The translations under genes and the position numbers were made by a program. A model generated the notes under the pieces. That model made no database searches. It worked only from the letters and a program-made list of their open reading frames with translations, and had not been told where the DNA came from. This document shows, piece after piece, positions 17,218 to 25,907 of a stretch of 64,000 nucleotides of DNA; position 1 is the stretch's first letter; each line of letters begins with the position of its first letter. The stretch spans positions 186,001-250,000 of the forward strand of contig NZ_RDQE01000002.1 in the NCBI RefSeq assembly GCF_003697845.1, written 5' to 3'. The DNA is from Halobellus captivus. GTDB taxonomy: Archaea > Halobacteriota > Halobacteria > Halobacteriales > Haloferacaceae.

Positions 17218-17826
17218 ATGGCCGAGCAGCCCTCCGAGGAGCGTCCAACGGTCGAAGCGGCGGATCCCGGCGACTCCGCCGACTCCACGGTCTCCGCCAA
17301 CTCTCCCGACCCTCCCGACCCCGCCGTCGACGAGGAGCTCAAACGCCGGCTCCGGGAGGCGTACCTCAACGACGAGGAGGACGCGCTCGTCGTCACGGCG
17401 GTCCGAATGACGGACGACGAGGTCGTCGTCGAGACCCGGGCGCCACACGGCGAGACGACGCACGTCGAGCGATTCGACGCGCCGCGGCACGGCTCGCTCG
17501 AGGAGTGTGCCGAGTTCCTCGCGTTCCTCGAGTCCGCAGGCGTCTCGCCGCTCGATCTCGACGACCTCGTAGGGGCGCGCGTGCCGGCGACGTTCGACCC
17601 CGAGACGGGATGGCGGGTGAGGCGGGCGGCCGATCGAACCACGGGAGATGACGCCGCCGGCGACGACGACGCCTCCGGAAGCGATCCGTCGACCCGCCGG
17701 ACCGTCCGATCGGGGTGGTCGGCGACCGTCGAGTGGGTCCGCGAGTACCGCGACTGGGTGATCGCGGTCCTGCTCGTCGGCGGCGAGCTGCTGTTCATCG
17801 CGCTGATCGTCGTCCTGTTCGCGTGA
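17218..17826 (+). CDS. acidic protein with one C-terminal transmembrane helix
   Basis: A 202-residue protein of unknown function. The first ~40 residues are low-complexity (Ser/Asp/Pro). A folded domain follows (about 40-130: ELKRRLREAYLNDEEDALVVTAVRMTDDEVVVETRAPHGETTHVERFDAPRHG), then an acidic linker and a single helix VIAVLLVGGELLFIALIVVLF (about 181-201) that would anchor the protein with its bulk on one side. Start selected by a TTAAG element about 27 nt upstream. Not assigned to a family. Confidence 0.65.
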   Translation: MAEQPSEERPTVEAADPGDSADSTVSANSPDPPDPAVDEELKRRLREAYLNDEEDALVVTAVRMTDDEVVVETRAPHGETTHVERFDAPRHGSLEECAEFLAFLESAGVSPLDLDDLVGARVPATFDPETGWRVRRAADRTTGDDAAGDDDASGSDPSTRRTVRSGWSATVEWVREYRDWVIAVLLVGGELLFIALIVVLFA

Positions 17827-17857
17827 ATCGGCACGACTCTCCGAGGAACCGATCGGC

Positions 17858-19702
17858 TCAGATCCCCCAGAGTGCGACGATCCCGAGGGTCGTCACGACG
17901 GAGAGCAGGAGCTGGAGCGGGCCGCCGACGCGCAGGAAGTCCGTGAACTCGTAGCCGCCGGGGCCGTACACCATCAGGTTCGTCTGATACCCCACCGGCG
18001 TCATGAAGGAGGTCGCGGACGCGAAGGTCACGGCGAGGAGGAACGTGAATCCGCTGGCGTCGAGTCTCGCGGCCGCGTCGACCGCGATCGGGATCATCAA
18101 CACGATCGTCGCCACCGGCGTGATCACGTTCGCGAGCAGCCCCGTGACGAGATAAAACAGGAACAGCACGGCCACGAGCGGGAGGACGGAGCCGGTCGCG
18201 ACGAGCCCCTCCGCAATGAGCGCGGCCCCGCCGGTCGCTTCCATCGCGAGCCCGAGCGGGATCACGCCGGCCAGGAGGAAGACGACGTTCCACGAGACCG
18301 CGTCGTAGGCGTCCGCCGAGGAGAGACAACCCGTGACGACCATCGCGAACACCCCGCCGAGCGCGGCGATCACGATCGGGAGGACGTCGAGGGCGGCCAG
18401 GCCGACCACGGCGACCATGATCGCGACGGCGACGGGCGTCTCCGGCGAGAGCGGCGCGACCGTCTCCGCGTCCGCCGCGTCGAGCCGATCGAGCGCGTCC
18501 TCGGGGATCACGAGGAGATCGTCGCCGTCGGCGAAGTACTCGATCGACTCGGGCGTGGTCTGTACCAAGAGCAGGTCGCCGGCCACGAGCGGAACCTCCT
18601 CGATGTCGGTCCGGATCAGATCGCTTCCCCTGCGGATCGCGAGCACCGTCATGCCGTGGAACGCCTCCAGACGGGACTCGGAGAGCGTCTCGCCGAGGAA
18701 CTTGGACGTCTCGGGGACCACGGCCTTTCCGAGCCGATGAGGCGAGTCCTCGCCCGTGAACGACTCCGCGGTGACTCCGTCGGGATCGACGCGGTGGAGC
18801 CCGAACCGCCGACGCAACCGGTTCACGGCCGTCCGCGGACCGTTGACGACGACGACGTCGCCGGCCCGGAACCGCTGGTCGGTCCCGGCGGCGAGGAACG
18901 TCTCCCCGTTTCGTCGGACCTGAAGCGGCGTTACGGCCGCGGCGGTCCGGTCGTCGAGCCCCTCGATGGGGTGGTCGACCAACGGCGAGTCCGGGCCGAC
19001 CGTCAGTTCCGCGAGGAAGTCCTCGAGTTCGAACTCCTCGACGAGGTCCGCGTCGGCGGGGATCCGAGCCGGAGTGAGCCACCGGCCGACGGTCATCAGA
19101 TACGCGATCCCGACGACGAGCACCACCGCCCCGAGCGCGGTGAACTCGAACATCCCGATCGGTCCCCGGTCGAGCAGCGTGGCGGCGAACTCGCTGGCCA
19201 GCAGGTTCGTCGAGGTGCCGATCAGCGTCAGCGTGCCCCCGAGGATCGCGGCGTACGACAGCGGCAGGAGGAGCTTCGAGGGGGAGACGCCGGCCTCCCT
19301 CGCCAGATCGGTGATCATCGGAATGAACACCGCGACGACCGGCGTGTTGTTGACGACGCCCGCGATCGGACCGGTGGTCCCGATCGTCGCCGCCAGCGCG
19401 CGCGTCTCGCTGCCGCGGGTGAACCGCGAGAGGTGGATCCCGAGCCGGTAAACCAGTCCGGTCCGCTGGATCCCGGCGCTCAGCATGTACATCGCCACGA
19501 TGGTGACCGTCGCGGTGTTCGCGAACCCGGAGATCGCCGCGCGCGCGCCGACGCCGGTCCACGGCTCCAGTGCCGCCAGCGCGACGACGATCCCGATCGC
19601 GGTGACGTCGTTGGGGATGACCTCGGAGACGAACAACGCCAGCGCGACGCCGATCAGCGCGAAGACGACGAGCGCGGCCGTGGGAACGCCGGCGAGAACC
19701 AT
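17858..19702 (-). CDS. SLC13/DASS-family transporter with central TrkA-C domains
   Basis: A 614-residue inner-membrane carrier with ~11-12 hydrophobic segments in two halves. The N-terminal half has GVVNNTPVVAVFIPMI and GTSTNLLASEF, the SNT-type substrate/sodium motifs of the divalent anion:sodium symporter family; the second half repeats them in LANVITPVATIVLMIPIAV and ATSFMTPVGYQTNLMVYGPGGY. Between the halves lie two ~80-residue RCK/TrkA-C-like regulatory domains (around residues 205-400: ...GDVVVVNGPRTAVNRLRR; ...GDLLLVQTTPESIEYFADGDDLL). The substrate (sulfate or dicarboxylate) cannot be deduced. Monocistronic. Confidence 0.88.
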   Translation of the reverse strand: MVLAGVPTAALVVFALIGVALALFVSEVIPNDVTAIGIVVALAALEPWTGVGARAAISGFANTATVTIVAMYMLSAGIQRTGLVYRLGIHLSRFTRGSETRALAATIGTTGPIAGVVNNTPVVAVFIPMITDLAREAGVSPSKLLLPLSYAAILGGTLTLIGTSTNLLASEFAATLLDRGPIGMFEFTALGAVVLVVGIAYLMTVGRWLTPARIPADADLVEEFELEDFLAELTVGPDSPLVDHPIEGLDDRTAAAVTPLQVRRNGETFLAAGTDQRFRAGDVVVVNGPRTAVNRLRRRFGLHRVDPDGVTAESFTGEDSPHRLGKAVVPETSKFLGETLSESRLEAFHGMTVLAIRRGSDLIRTDIEEVPLVAGDLLLVQTTPESIEYFADGDDLLVIPEDALDRLDAADAETVAPLSPETPVAVAIMVAVVGLAALDVLPIVIAALGGVFAMVVTGCLSSADAYDAVSWNVVFLLAGVIPLGLAMEATGGAALIAEGLVATGSVLPLVAVLFLFYLVTGLLANVITPVATIVLMIPIAVDAAARLDASGFTFLLAVTFASATSFMTPVGYQTNLMVYGPGGYEFTDFLRVGGPLQLLLSVVTTLGIVALWGI

Positions 19703-19802
19703 GGCCGATCCACTCGGAGCGACGGTATATCGTTTCGGTCAGGAGTCGGACGTGGCTATCGCTCCCCCTCGGCGTGCGACTCGGAGAAGCGGGCGCGTCG
19801 TA

Positions 19803-20087
19803 TTATTCGATGTGGCCTTCACGGCGGAGCTGGTCGGCCTGGTCGTCGGTGTAGCGCCACTCGACGTTGGCCTTCTCGTCCTGCCAGCTCCACGGCTCCG
19901 CGAGGACGACGTCGCCCTCGTTGATCCACGTGCGATACTTCATTCGGCCGGGGATCCGTCCCAGCCGCTCCTTTCCGTCCACACACCGGAGGCGGACGTG
20001 GTTGCCGCCGAGGTGTTCCGTCACGACGGCGAACACTTCGTCGTCTGAGGGCATTCGGAGGTTCCGACGCCCGGATTCTTCGCTCAC
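19803..20087 (-). CDS. translation initiation factor 1A (aIF1A), GTG start
   Basis: A 94-residue OB-fold factor that binds the A site of the small subunit during start selection. Conserved core: [74 protein letters not shown]. The start is taken as the GTG at 20087-20085 ([13 protein letters not shown]) since this matches other haloarchaeal aIF1A N-termini and because a TATA box sits 24-30 nt upstream; the upstream in-frame ATG would lie beyond that promoter. Confidence 0.92.
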   Translation of the reverse strand: MSEESGRRNLRMPSDDEVFAVVTEHLGGNHVRLRCVDGKERLGRIPGRMKYRTWINEGDVVLAEPWSWQDEKANVEWRYTDDQADQLRREGHIE

Positions 20088-20110
20088 GTCGTCCGATAGG
20101 AGGCACGTCC

Positions 20111-20117
20111 GTATAAG
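20111..20117 (-). promoter_or_regulatory. TATA box of the aIF1A gene
   Basis: Reads CTTATAC on the minus strand, 24-30 nt before the proposed GTG start. It decides the start codon: the longer frame with an ATG at 20162 would begin upstream of this promoter. Confidence 0.65.
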
Positions 20118-20202
20118 TGATGGGAGACGCGAGTCCGCGCACCTCACGAGATCCGGTGACACGGATCCGATCCGATGACACGGAAACGTCGACCGGCGGA
20201 GA

Positions 20203-20742
20203 TCACCCGAAGACGGCGTCGACTTGCGCGCGCGTCTCCGCCTCGTCGCCGGAGTTGTCGACGACCACCACGTCGCCGCCGGTGCCGCGGACGGCGTCGG
20301 TCGCGTCGACCCGATCGAACAGCTCCTTGAAGTGGAGGTGGACGTCGAAGTCGGCGTCGCTTATCCCGTCACGACGACGAATCCGCTTCTTCACCACCGA
20401 CTCGTCGCACTCGACCTTCACGAGCGCGAACCGGTCGGCGGCGCGGTCGGCCGTCTCCCTGGCGGCGGCCCGGAACCGCTCGTCCGCGAACGTGGCGTCG
20501 AGGACGACCGACTCCCCCTCGGCCACGCGATCGCGGGCGCGCTCGAGAAGTTCCGCGTACACCGCCTCCGTCTCCTCCTCGGCGTAGGTCGGCTCGGGGA
20601 ACAGCTCCTTGCGGATCACGTCCGTGCGGAGGATCCGCGCGTCGACGTGCTCGGCCACCCGCTCCGCGACGGTCGTCTTCCCGACGCCCGGCAGCCCGCA
20701 GACGACGACGAGATCCCCCGAATCGAGGTCGGCCTGACTCAT
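20203..20742 (-). CDS. P-loop kinase (AAA_33 / gluconate-kinase-like)
   Basis: A 179-residue nucleotide-binding kinase. Walker [10 protein letters not shown] (16-24), then [29 protein letters not shown] and [15 protein letters not shown], a layout shared with small P-loop kinases of the AAA_33/zeta-like group acting on sugars, shikimate-like or other small molecules. The C-terminal [19 protein letters not shown] is typical of that fold. Substrate unknown. The start [19 protein letters not shown] is preferred; upstream in-frame codons are Arg/Ser-rich. It is divergent from the small membrane protein at 20890. Confidence 0.78.
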   Translation of the reverse strand: MSQADLDSGDLVVVCGLPGVGKTTVAERVAEHVDARILRTDVIRKELFPEPTYAEEETEAVYAELLERARDRVAEGESVVLDATFADERFRAAARETADRAADRFALVKVECDESVVKKRIRRRDGISDADFDVHLHFKELFDRVDATDAVRGTGGDVVVVDNSGDEAETRAQVDAVFG

Positions 20743-20889
20743 TCGAGAGGAGGGTCCGTCGAGACGCACATGAACCTTCCCTTCGGCCGTCGTGGACCCG
20801 TCAGAGGACCGAGCGATGGGGCCGTCGAGGGAAGGGGCGACGGGCCGACGAGCGAAGCCTTCAAATCGCGTCCGGGCGACCGCTCCCCC

Positions 20890-21015
20890 ATGGACGCACT
20901 CACCTTCGAACAGGAGACCGAACACCTCTCGCCGGTCGTCGTCGTCGCGACGATCGCGTTGATCGCCGTCTTCGTCGTCGGGCTGCTCTATCAGGCGGTC
21001 GGCCTCGTGATCTGA
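20890..21015 (+). CDS. 41-residue single-pass membrane protein
   Basis: A short open frame MDALTFEQETEHLSPVVVVA... with an acidic N-terminus and one long hydrophobic helix (about residues 15-41). TTCAAAT at 20860-20866 lies ~27 nt before the ATG, a plausible TATA box for a leaderless message; this is the main argument that it is real. Small single-helix proteins of this kind occur as respiratory-complex subunits, but nothing here proves that. It ends 62 nt before the Lrp-type gene. Confidence 0.5.
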   Translation: MDALTFEQETEHLSPVVVVATIALIAVFVVGLLYQAVGLVI

Positions 21016-21077
21016 GCGCTCGCCAGTACGACCGGTAAACGTCGAACAGTAAAGTGCCTCCCCGCGGACGCATTCGT

Positions 21078-21563
21078 ATGACTAACAGGGAGGTCGACGA
21101 CGTGGACAAAGCGATCCTGTACGCGCTCCAGGGGGACGCTCGAAACGTGTCGTCCGGCGACATCGCGGAGCGAACCGGGACCTCGGACAGCACCGTCCGC
21201 AAGCGCATCCAGCGTCTCGAATCCGACCGCGTGATCAAGGGATACAGTGCCCACGTCGACTACCAGAAGTCGGGGTACCCGCTCCGCATGTTGCTCTACT
21301 GTACCGCCTCGATCCCCGAGCGTGGCGAGCTCATCCCCGACATCCTGGACCTCGACGGCGTCGTCTCGGTCCAGGAGCTGGTCACCGGCGAACAGAACCT
21401 CCTCGTGACCGCCGTCGGCGAGACGGACGACGACATCACGTCCGTGGCACAGGAGCTCCTGGACATGGGGCTCACCGTCGCCGACGAAGTCCTCGTCCGA
21501 ACCCACGAGACGACGCCGTTCGGCGAGTTCGACCCGGCGAACCACGCGGCGGATGGGGAGTAA
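21078..21563 (+). CDS. Lrp/AsnC-family transcriptional regulator
   Basis: A 161-residue regulator. N-terminal winged helix (about 5-60: VDDVDKAILYALQGDARNVSSGDIAERTGTSDSTVRKRIQRLESDRVIKGYSAHVDYQ) followed by an AsnC-type RAM ligand domain (about 65-150: PLRMLLYCTASIPERGELIPDILDLDGVVSVQELVTGEQNLLVTAVGETDDDITSVAQELLDMGLTVADEVLV). The start MTNREVDDVDK is chosen over an ATG eight codons upstream by homology of the N-terminus and an AGTAAAG element ~28 nt before it. It lies 160 nt before the dabB-dabA pair on the same strand, so it is the natural candidate to regulate them. Confidence 0.9.
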   Translation: MTNREVDDVDKAILYALQGDARNVSSGDIAERTGTSDSTVRKRIQRLESDRVIKGYSAHVDYQKSGYPLRMLLYCTASIPERGELIPDILDLDGVVSVQELVTGEQNLLVTAVGETDDDITSVAQELLDMGLTVADEVLVRTHETTPFGEFDPANHAADGE

Positions 21564-21723
21564 CCATAACGTTCTATAATGGGAGATATTCGAACGATTT
21601 GTGAATATAGATAGGTTTATCAAACGTTCTGTTCTCAATAGCGAGTAGACACGACCGGAAACGGAACTCGGCCCCGATCCACGGGATGACCGAGTCCGCC
21701 CCGATCGCCGGGTCGGTCGTACG
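21564..21723 (+). promoter_or_regulatory. dabB promoter region with inverted and direct repeats
   Basis: The spacer between the Lrp-type gene and dabB is strikingly AT-rich. It holds ATATTC (21586-21591) and GAATAT (21603-21608), an inverted repeat with 11-nt spacer, directly upstream of the TATA-like GGTTTATC (21613-21620). AACGTTCT is repeated at 21568-21575 and 21623-21630, flanking both. The expected transcription start near 21645 gives a leader of 80-90 nt. The layout suggests an operator for the upstream regulator. Confidence 0.5.
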
Positions 21724-23220
21724 ATGGATCGAACGATGGCAGGACGCACCTCGAAGCCGACGGTCGGAGCGCTTCCGGACACGACGGCCGGATCGCCGTT
21801 CGTGCCGGCAGTACTGACGTGGCTCGTGTGGTCGCTTTTCGCCGCGAGCGTCGCCGTCCTCGTCGCCCGAGTCCGACTCGGAACCTCGTGGGAGGTCCCC
21901 GGCGTGATCGGCGTCGACGGCCTGACCGTTCTGCTGTGGGTCGTCGTGGCCTTCTTCAGCGGTGTCGTCCACAGCTACTCGCGCCGGTACATGGCCGGGA
22001 GCCGCCACGAGACCGGCTTCTTCCTCGCCGTGTTCGGCTTCACGGTCGTCGTCATGGGGCTCGCCGCCGCCGACCACGTCGGACTGTTCGCCGTCCTGTG
22101 GCTGGCGATGGGGCTTGTGATGGCGGAGCTGATCGGCACCGTCGACGGCTGGAAGCAGGCGCGGGCCGCCGCGAGCGTCGCCCGCACGTACTTCCTCGCC
22201 AGCAGCGCGCTCCTCTCCGTCGCGCTGACGACGCTGTGGTGGACGACCGGCGAAACGACGATCTCCGGGATCGCCGCGGTCGCCGACGGCCTCGACGGGA
22301 CGGCGTGGCTCGTCGCCGCGGTCGCGCTCGTCCTCGCGGCGATGATCCAGTCCGCGCTCGTCCCGTTCCACGGCTGGCTGCTCTCCTCGATGACCGCCCC
22401 GACGCCGGCCTCGGCGCTGATGCACGCCGGGTTCGTCAACGCGGGCGGCGTCCTGTTGACCCGTTTCGCGCCGGTGCTGACCGTCGACGCGACCCTCATG
22501 CTCGGGGTCGTGGCCGTCGGCGCGACGAGCGCCCTGCTGGGTAAGCTCCTCAAGGCCGTCCAGACCGACGTCAAGGGCGAACTGGGTTGCTCGACGGTCG
22601 GACAGATGGGGTTCATGATCATGCAGGCCGGCCTCGGCTTCTTCGGGGCCGCCATCACCCACCTCGTCCTGCACGGGTTCTACAAGGCGTACCACTTCCT
22701 CAGCGCGGGCGAGCGGATCGAGCACGCGAGCCCGACTCACGAGGCGTCCAGCGAAGCGGGCGTCGCCGGCCTCGTCACCGTCCTGCTGACCGGGCTGGCG
22801 GGCGGCGCGCTGTTCGCGGCCCTCACCGGGAAGGGAACGAGCGTCGATGGCGGGCTGTTGCTCGCGCTGTTCGTGGTTCTCACCACGCTCCACGCGGCCC
22901 GCAGCGTCGTCGAACGCGCCTCGCTTCCGGGACCGGCCCGTTACGGCGCGGTTCCGCTCGTGTTCCTCCCGGCCATCACCGTCTACGCGCTCGTCTACGA
23001 GGCGATATCGGGCGTGCTCTCCGGGCTTCCGGTCGTTTCGGCCCCGACCGAACTCGGCGCCGTCCACGCGCTCGTCGCCGTCGTCTTCGTCGCCGTCTAC
23101 GTCGCGATGGAGGCCGGCCTCCACGAGCGCAGTCCGCGCCTCTACGTCGCGCTGTTGAACGCGAGCCAACCCGCGTCGAGCACCGTGTCGACCGCCACGG
23201 AGGAACACGATGAGTACTGA
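21724..23220 (+). CDS. dabB: DabB: proton-conducting-antiporter-like membrane subunit of the DAB inorganic-carbon accumulation system
   Basis: A 498-residue polytopic membrane protein of the NuoL/MrpA/ND5 family. Typical antiporter motifs are visible: ALVPFHGWLLSSMTAPTPASALMHAGFVNAGGVLL and a conserved Lys/His helix SALLGKLLKAVQTDVKGELGCSTVGQMGFMIMQAGLG...HLVLHGFYKAYHFLSAG. In isolation it could be read as an NADH dehydrogenase subunit 5, but the next gene overlaps it by 11 nt and encodes DabA, and no other complex I or Mrp genes are nearby. In the DAB system DabB is thought to conduct cations, energising hydration of CO2 to bicarbonate on DabA. The start may instead be the ATG four codons inside (21736). 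Confidence 0.88.
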   Translation: MDRTMAGRTSKPTVGALPDTTAGSPFVPAVLTWLVWSLFAASVAVLVARVRLGTSWEVPGVIGVDGLTVLLWVVVAFFSGVVHSYSRRYMAGSRHETGFFLAVFGFTVVVMGLAAADHVGLFAVLWLAMGLVMAELIGTVDGWKQARAAASVARTYFLASSALLSVALTTLWWTTGETTISGIAAVADGLDGTAWLVAAVALVLAAMIQSALVPFHGWLLSSMTAPTPASALMHAGFVNAGGVLLTRFAPVLTVDATLMLGVVAVGATSALLGKLLKAVQTDVKGELGCSTVGQMGFMIMQAGLGFFGAAITHLVLHGFYKAYHFLSAGERIEHASPTHEASSEAGVAGLVTVLLTGLAGGALFAALTGKGTSVDGGLLLALFVVLTTLHAARSVVERASLPGPARYGAVPLVFLPAITVYALVYEAISGVLSGLPVVSAPTELGAVHALVAVVFVAVYVAMEAGLHERSPRLYVALLNASQPASSTVSTATEEHDEY

Positions 23221-25729
23221 ACGCACCGTCGAGAAGTCCACCGTCGAGAAGTCCACCGTCGAGGAACGTATCGACAGGGCGGCGACCACCGTCGGCTCGC
23301 TCTGGCCGATCCACTCGTTCGTGACGGCCAACCCGCTCGCGGGCTTCGAGGACCTGCCGTTCGACGAGGCGGTCGGGCAGGCCGCAGACCTCCTGGGCGG
23401 CCGGGGCTATCCGAGCCCGGAGACGTTCCGGGCCGCCCTCGACCGCGGGCAGATCGATCCCCGGATACTCGACTCGGAGCTGACCGAGCGCGGCTACGAG
23501 GCCGACCCGGGGACCCTGCTGGAGCGCATGGAGGCCGAGGCGGAGTCCACGAGTGCGACCGGCGAGCCGGGGTTCCGAGCCGCCGACCCGGAGGGCACGG
23601 ACCCGGACGTACGGCGCGCCGATCGCGTGCTGACGAAGTGGCTGTCGGCGTTCCTCGACGAGGGGCAGGCACGGTGGTCGATGCCGAACCGCGAGGCGGG
23701 GTTCTACCGTGCGGTCCGGTCCGTGGCCGCCCACGACCGGCGGATCCCCGACGAGGGGGTCGTCGCGGACCTGCCCGAGTCCCCGATCGACGCCATCGAA
23801 GCCGTGCTGGAGCCGTATCCGGAGAGCCAGTGGGTCCCCGTCTTCGAGGAGCAGTTCGCCGCGCTCTCGGGGTGGACGGGGTTCATCAACCGTCGCGCCG
23901 ACGACGACGGCGCGTGGCAGTCGGCGTTCCCGATCGCGCTCGAGGGGTACCTCGCGGTGCGGCTCGCGCTGCTGGACGGCTTCGGCGTCGATCTCGAGCC
24001 GTCGACGGGTCGCGACGGGGGGACGGTCGGCCCGGCCGACGGGATCGCCGACGCGTTCCTGAGTGCGTGGGAGGCGAGCTACCGGGGTGACCTCGTCGAG
24101 GCCGTTGCCGCCGAGAGCGAGGCGCTCGACGATGCGGCGTCGGCCGATCGCGGGTCCGCCGACCGCCCGGACGCGCAGTTGGTCTTCTGTATCGACACGC
24201 GCTCGGAGGTGGTCCGCCGGCACGTCGAGGCGACCGGCGACTACGAGACCCACGGCTACGCCGGCTTCTTCGGGATCCCGATGGAGTACCGGGGGTACGG
24301 TTCCGAGGTGTCGAACGACGCCTGTCCGCCGATCCTCGACCCGAAACACCACGTCACGGAGGCTCCCGCGGACGGGGACACGCGGGCGAGCCGTGACCGC
24401 TGGTCGAGCCTCCGGGAGGCCGCGGGCGAGGCCGTCGAGACGCTGAAGACCAACCCCGCCACCGCCTTCGGCTTCGTCGAGAACGCCGGCAGCGGGTACG
24501 GGCTGGCGCTCGCGGCCCGCACGCTCGTCCCCGGCCGCGTCCGCGACCTGCTCGTCGGCGCCGACGACGCCGTGCCGGACGACCACGAGTTCTGCGACCA
24601 GACCGTCGACCACCGTGGCGACCGCGCCGGCGACCTCCCCGTGGGGCTGACGCGCGAGGAGAAGGTCGAGTACGCCGCGACCGCCTTCGAACTGATGGGC
24701 TGGGAGACGTTCGGACGGCTCGTCGTCTTCGCCGGGCACGCCGGCGAGACGGCCAACAACCCCTACGACTCGAGTCTGGACTGCGGGGCGTGCGCCGGCA
24801 ACCCCGGGGGCCCGAACGCGCGTCTCCTCGCGGCCGTCTGTAACGACGAGTCCGTCAGGGCCGACCTCCGCGACCGCGGGTTCGACGTGCCCGAGGACAC
24901 CGTCTTCCTCGCCGGCCAGCACAACACCACGACCGACGAGATCGAGCTGTACGACGGCCACGTCCCCGAGAGCCACGACGACGACCTCGACCGGCTGCGC
25001 GCGGACCTCGACGCGGCTCGCGAGCACGCGGCCGCCGAGCGCGTCGGGTCGACGGACGGGGACGACACGGCGAGCGTCGACGGGGCGGACGGCGGAGCGA
25101 GCGTCCGGGAGACGGAGCGTCGCGCCGCCGACTGGGCCGAGACGCGTCCCGAGTGGGGGCTGGCCGGCAACGCCGGGTTCGTGATCGGTCCCCGCGGGCT
25201 GACGAGCGACCTCGATCTCGACGGTCGCGCGTTCCTCCACTCGTACGACTGGTCGACCGATCCCGACGGCGACGCGCTCGAGGCGATCCTCACGGGGCCG
25301 ATGGTCGTCACCCAGTGGATAAACGCGCAGTACTACTTCTCGACGGTCGACAACGCCGCCTACGGGAGCGGATCGAAGGTGACGCAGAACCCCGTCGGCA
25401 ACGTCGGCGTGTACCAGGGCAACGGCGGCGACCTGATGACCGGGCTCCCCCTGCAGTCGGTGATGGCCGCGGACGACGAGCCGTACCACCAGCCGCTCCG
25501 GCTCTCGACGGTCGTCCACGCGCCGGTCGACCGCGTCACCGAGGTGCTGGCCGACCACGGGAAGCTGACCGGACTGCTCGACAACGACTGGCTCTCCCTG
25601 ACGGTCGTCGATCCCACCCGAGAGCACCGTGCGTTCCACTACGAGGACGGTCTGGAGTGGTCGTCCGCGTCCGAGGCTCCGGACGCCCGCCGGGCGGTAC
25701 CGAACGCGCCCGCGGTCGCGGACGACTGA
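23210..25729 (+). CDS. dabA: DabA (DUF2309): carbonic-anhydrase-like subunit of the DAB inorganic-carbon accumulation system
   Basis: An 839-residue cytoplasmic protein of the DUF2309 family. It begins with the characteristic WPIHSFVTANPLAGFEDLPFDEAV. The beta-carbonic-anhydrase-like zinc site is complete: Cys327 and Asp329 in FCIDTRSE, His510 in FAGHAGE and Cys525 in SLDCGACAGNPGG. The spacing C-x-D and His-Cys (15 residues) agrees with the site I recall for the characterised Halothiobacillus DabA. The predicted role is vectorial conversion of CO2 to bicarbonate coupled to a cation gradient through DabB. Acidic, low-complexity inserts (about 120-140 and 620-640) are haloarchaeal additions. 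A 22-bp tandem repeat spans its stop codon. Confidence 0.93.
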   Translation: MSTERTVEKSTVEKSTVEERIDRAATTVGSLWPIHSFVTANPLAGFEDLPFDEAVGQAADLLGGRGYPSPETFRAALDRGQIDPRILDSELTERGYEADPGTLLERMEAEAESTSATGEPGFRAADPEGTDPDVRRADRVLTKWLSAFLDEGQARWSMPNREAGFYRAVRSVAAHDRRIPDEGVVADLPESPIDAIEAVLEPYPESQWVPVFEEQFAALSGWTGFINRRADDDGAWQSAFPIALEGYLAVRLALLDGFGVDLEPSTGRDGGTVGPADGIADAFLSAWEASYRGDLVEAVAAESEALDDAASADRGSADRPDAQLVFCIDTRSEVVRRHVEATGDYETHGYAGFFGIPMEYRGYGSEVSNDACPPILDPKHHVTEAPADGDTRASRDRWSSLREAAGEAVETLKTNPATAFGFVENAGSGYGLALAARTLVPGRVRDLLVGADDAVPDDHEFCDQTVDHRGDRAGDLPVGLTREEKVEYAATAFELMGWETFGRLVVFAGHAGETANNPYDSSLDCGACAGNPGGPNARLLAAVCNDESVRADLRDRGFDVPEDTVFLAGQHNTTTDEIELYDGHVPESHDDDLDRLRADLDAAREHAAAERVGSTDGDDTASVDGADGGASVRETERRAADWAETRPEWGLAGNAGFVIGPRGLTSDLDLDGRAFLHSYDWSTDPDGDALEAILTGPMVVTQWINAQYYFSTVDNAAYGSGSKVTQNPVGNVGVYQGNGGDLMTGLPLQSVMAADDEPYHQPLRLSTVVHAPVDRVTEVLADHGKLTGLLDNDWLSLTVVDPTREHRAFHYEDGLEWSSASEAPDARRAVPNAPAVADD

Positions 25730-25777
25730 CGGGGTCGGCGAAGACGACTGACGGGGTCGGCGAAGACGACTGACGGG
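25721..25777 (+). repeat. 22-bp tandem repeat across the dabA stop codon, 2.6 copies
   Basis: The unit starting GACGACTGACGGGGTCGGCG plus AA begins at 25721, 25743 and 25765; the third copy is partial. The first unit contains the TGA stop (25727-25729), and each later unit repeats the same in-frame TGA, so slippage would leave the protein end unchanged. Confidence 0.85.
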
Positions 25778-25907
25778 ACGCGTCGAGGGACGACCGACGA
25801 CGCCCGCGGGATCGCGTCTCGGGGTGCGCGAGACTCGAGGGGTCTCAGGTCCGCCGTTCCGACCCGCATCCGACAGCCGTATGTCGCCACCGGCCGAACC
25901 GGGCGTA

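Noticed and set aside
17208-19562. A ~780-codon minus-strand frame overlapping the SLC13 gene in another reading frame
   Set aside because: The alternative frame (17858-19702) has full transporter motifs; this one is Arg-rich throughout.
21724-23220. Reading the NuoL-like gene as an NADH dehydrogenase or Mrp antiporter subunit
   Set aside because: No other complex I or Mrp genes are adjacent and it overlaps DUF2309 (DabA), which defines the DAB pair.
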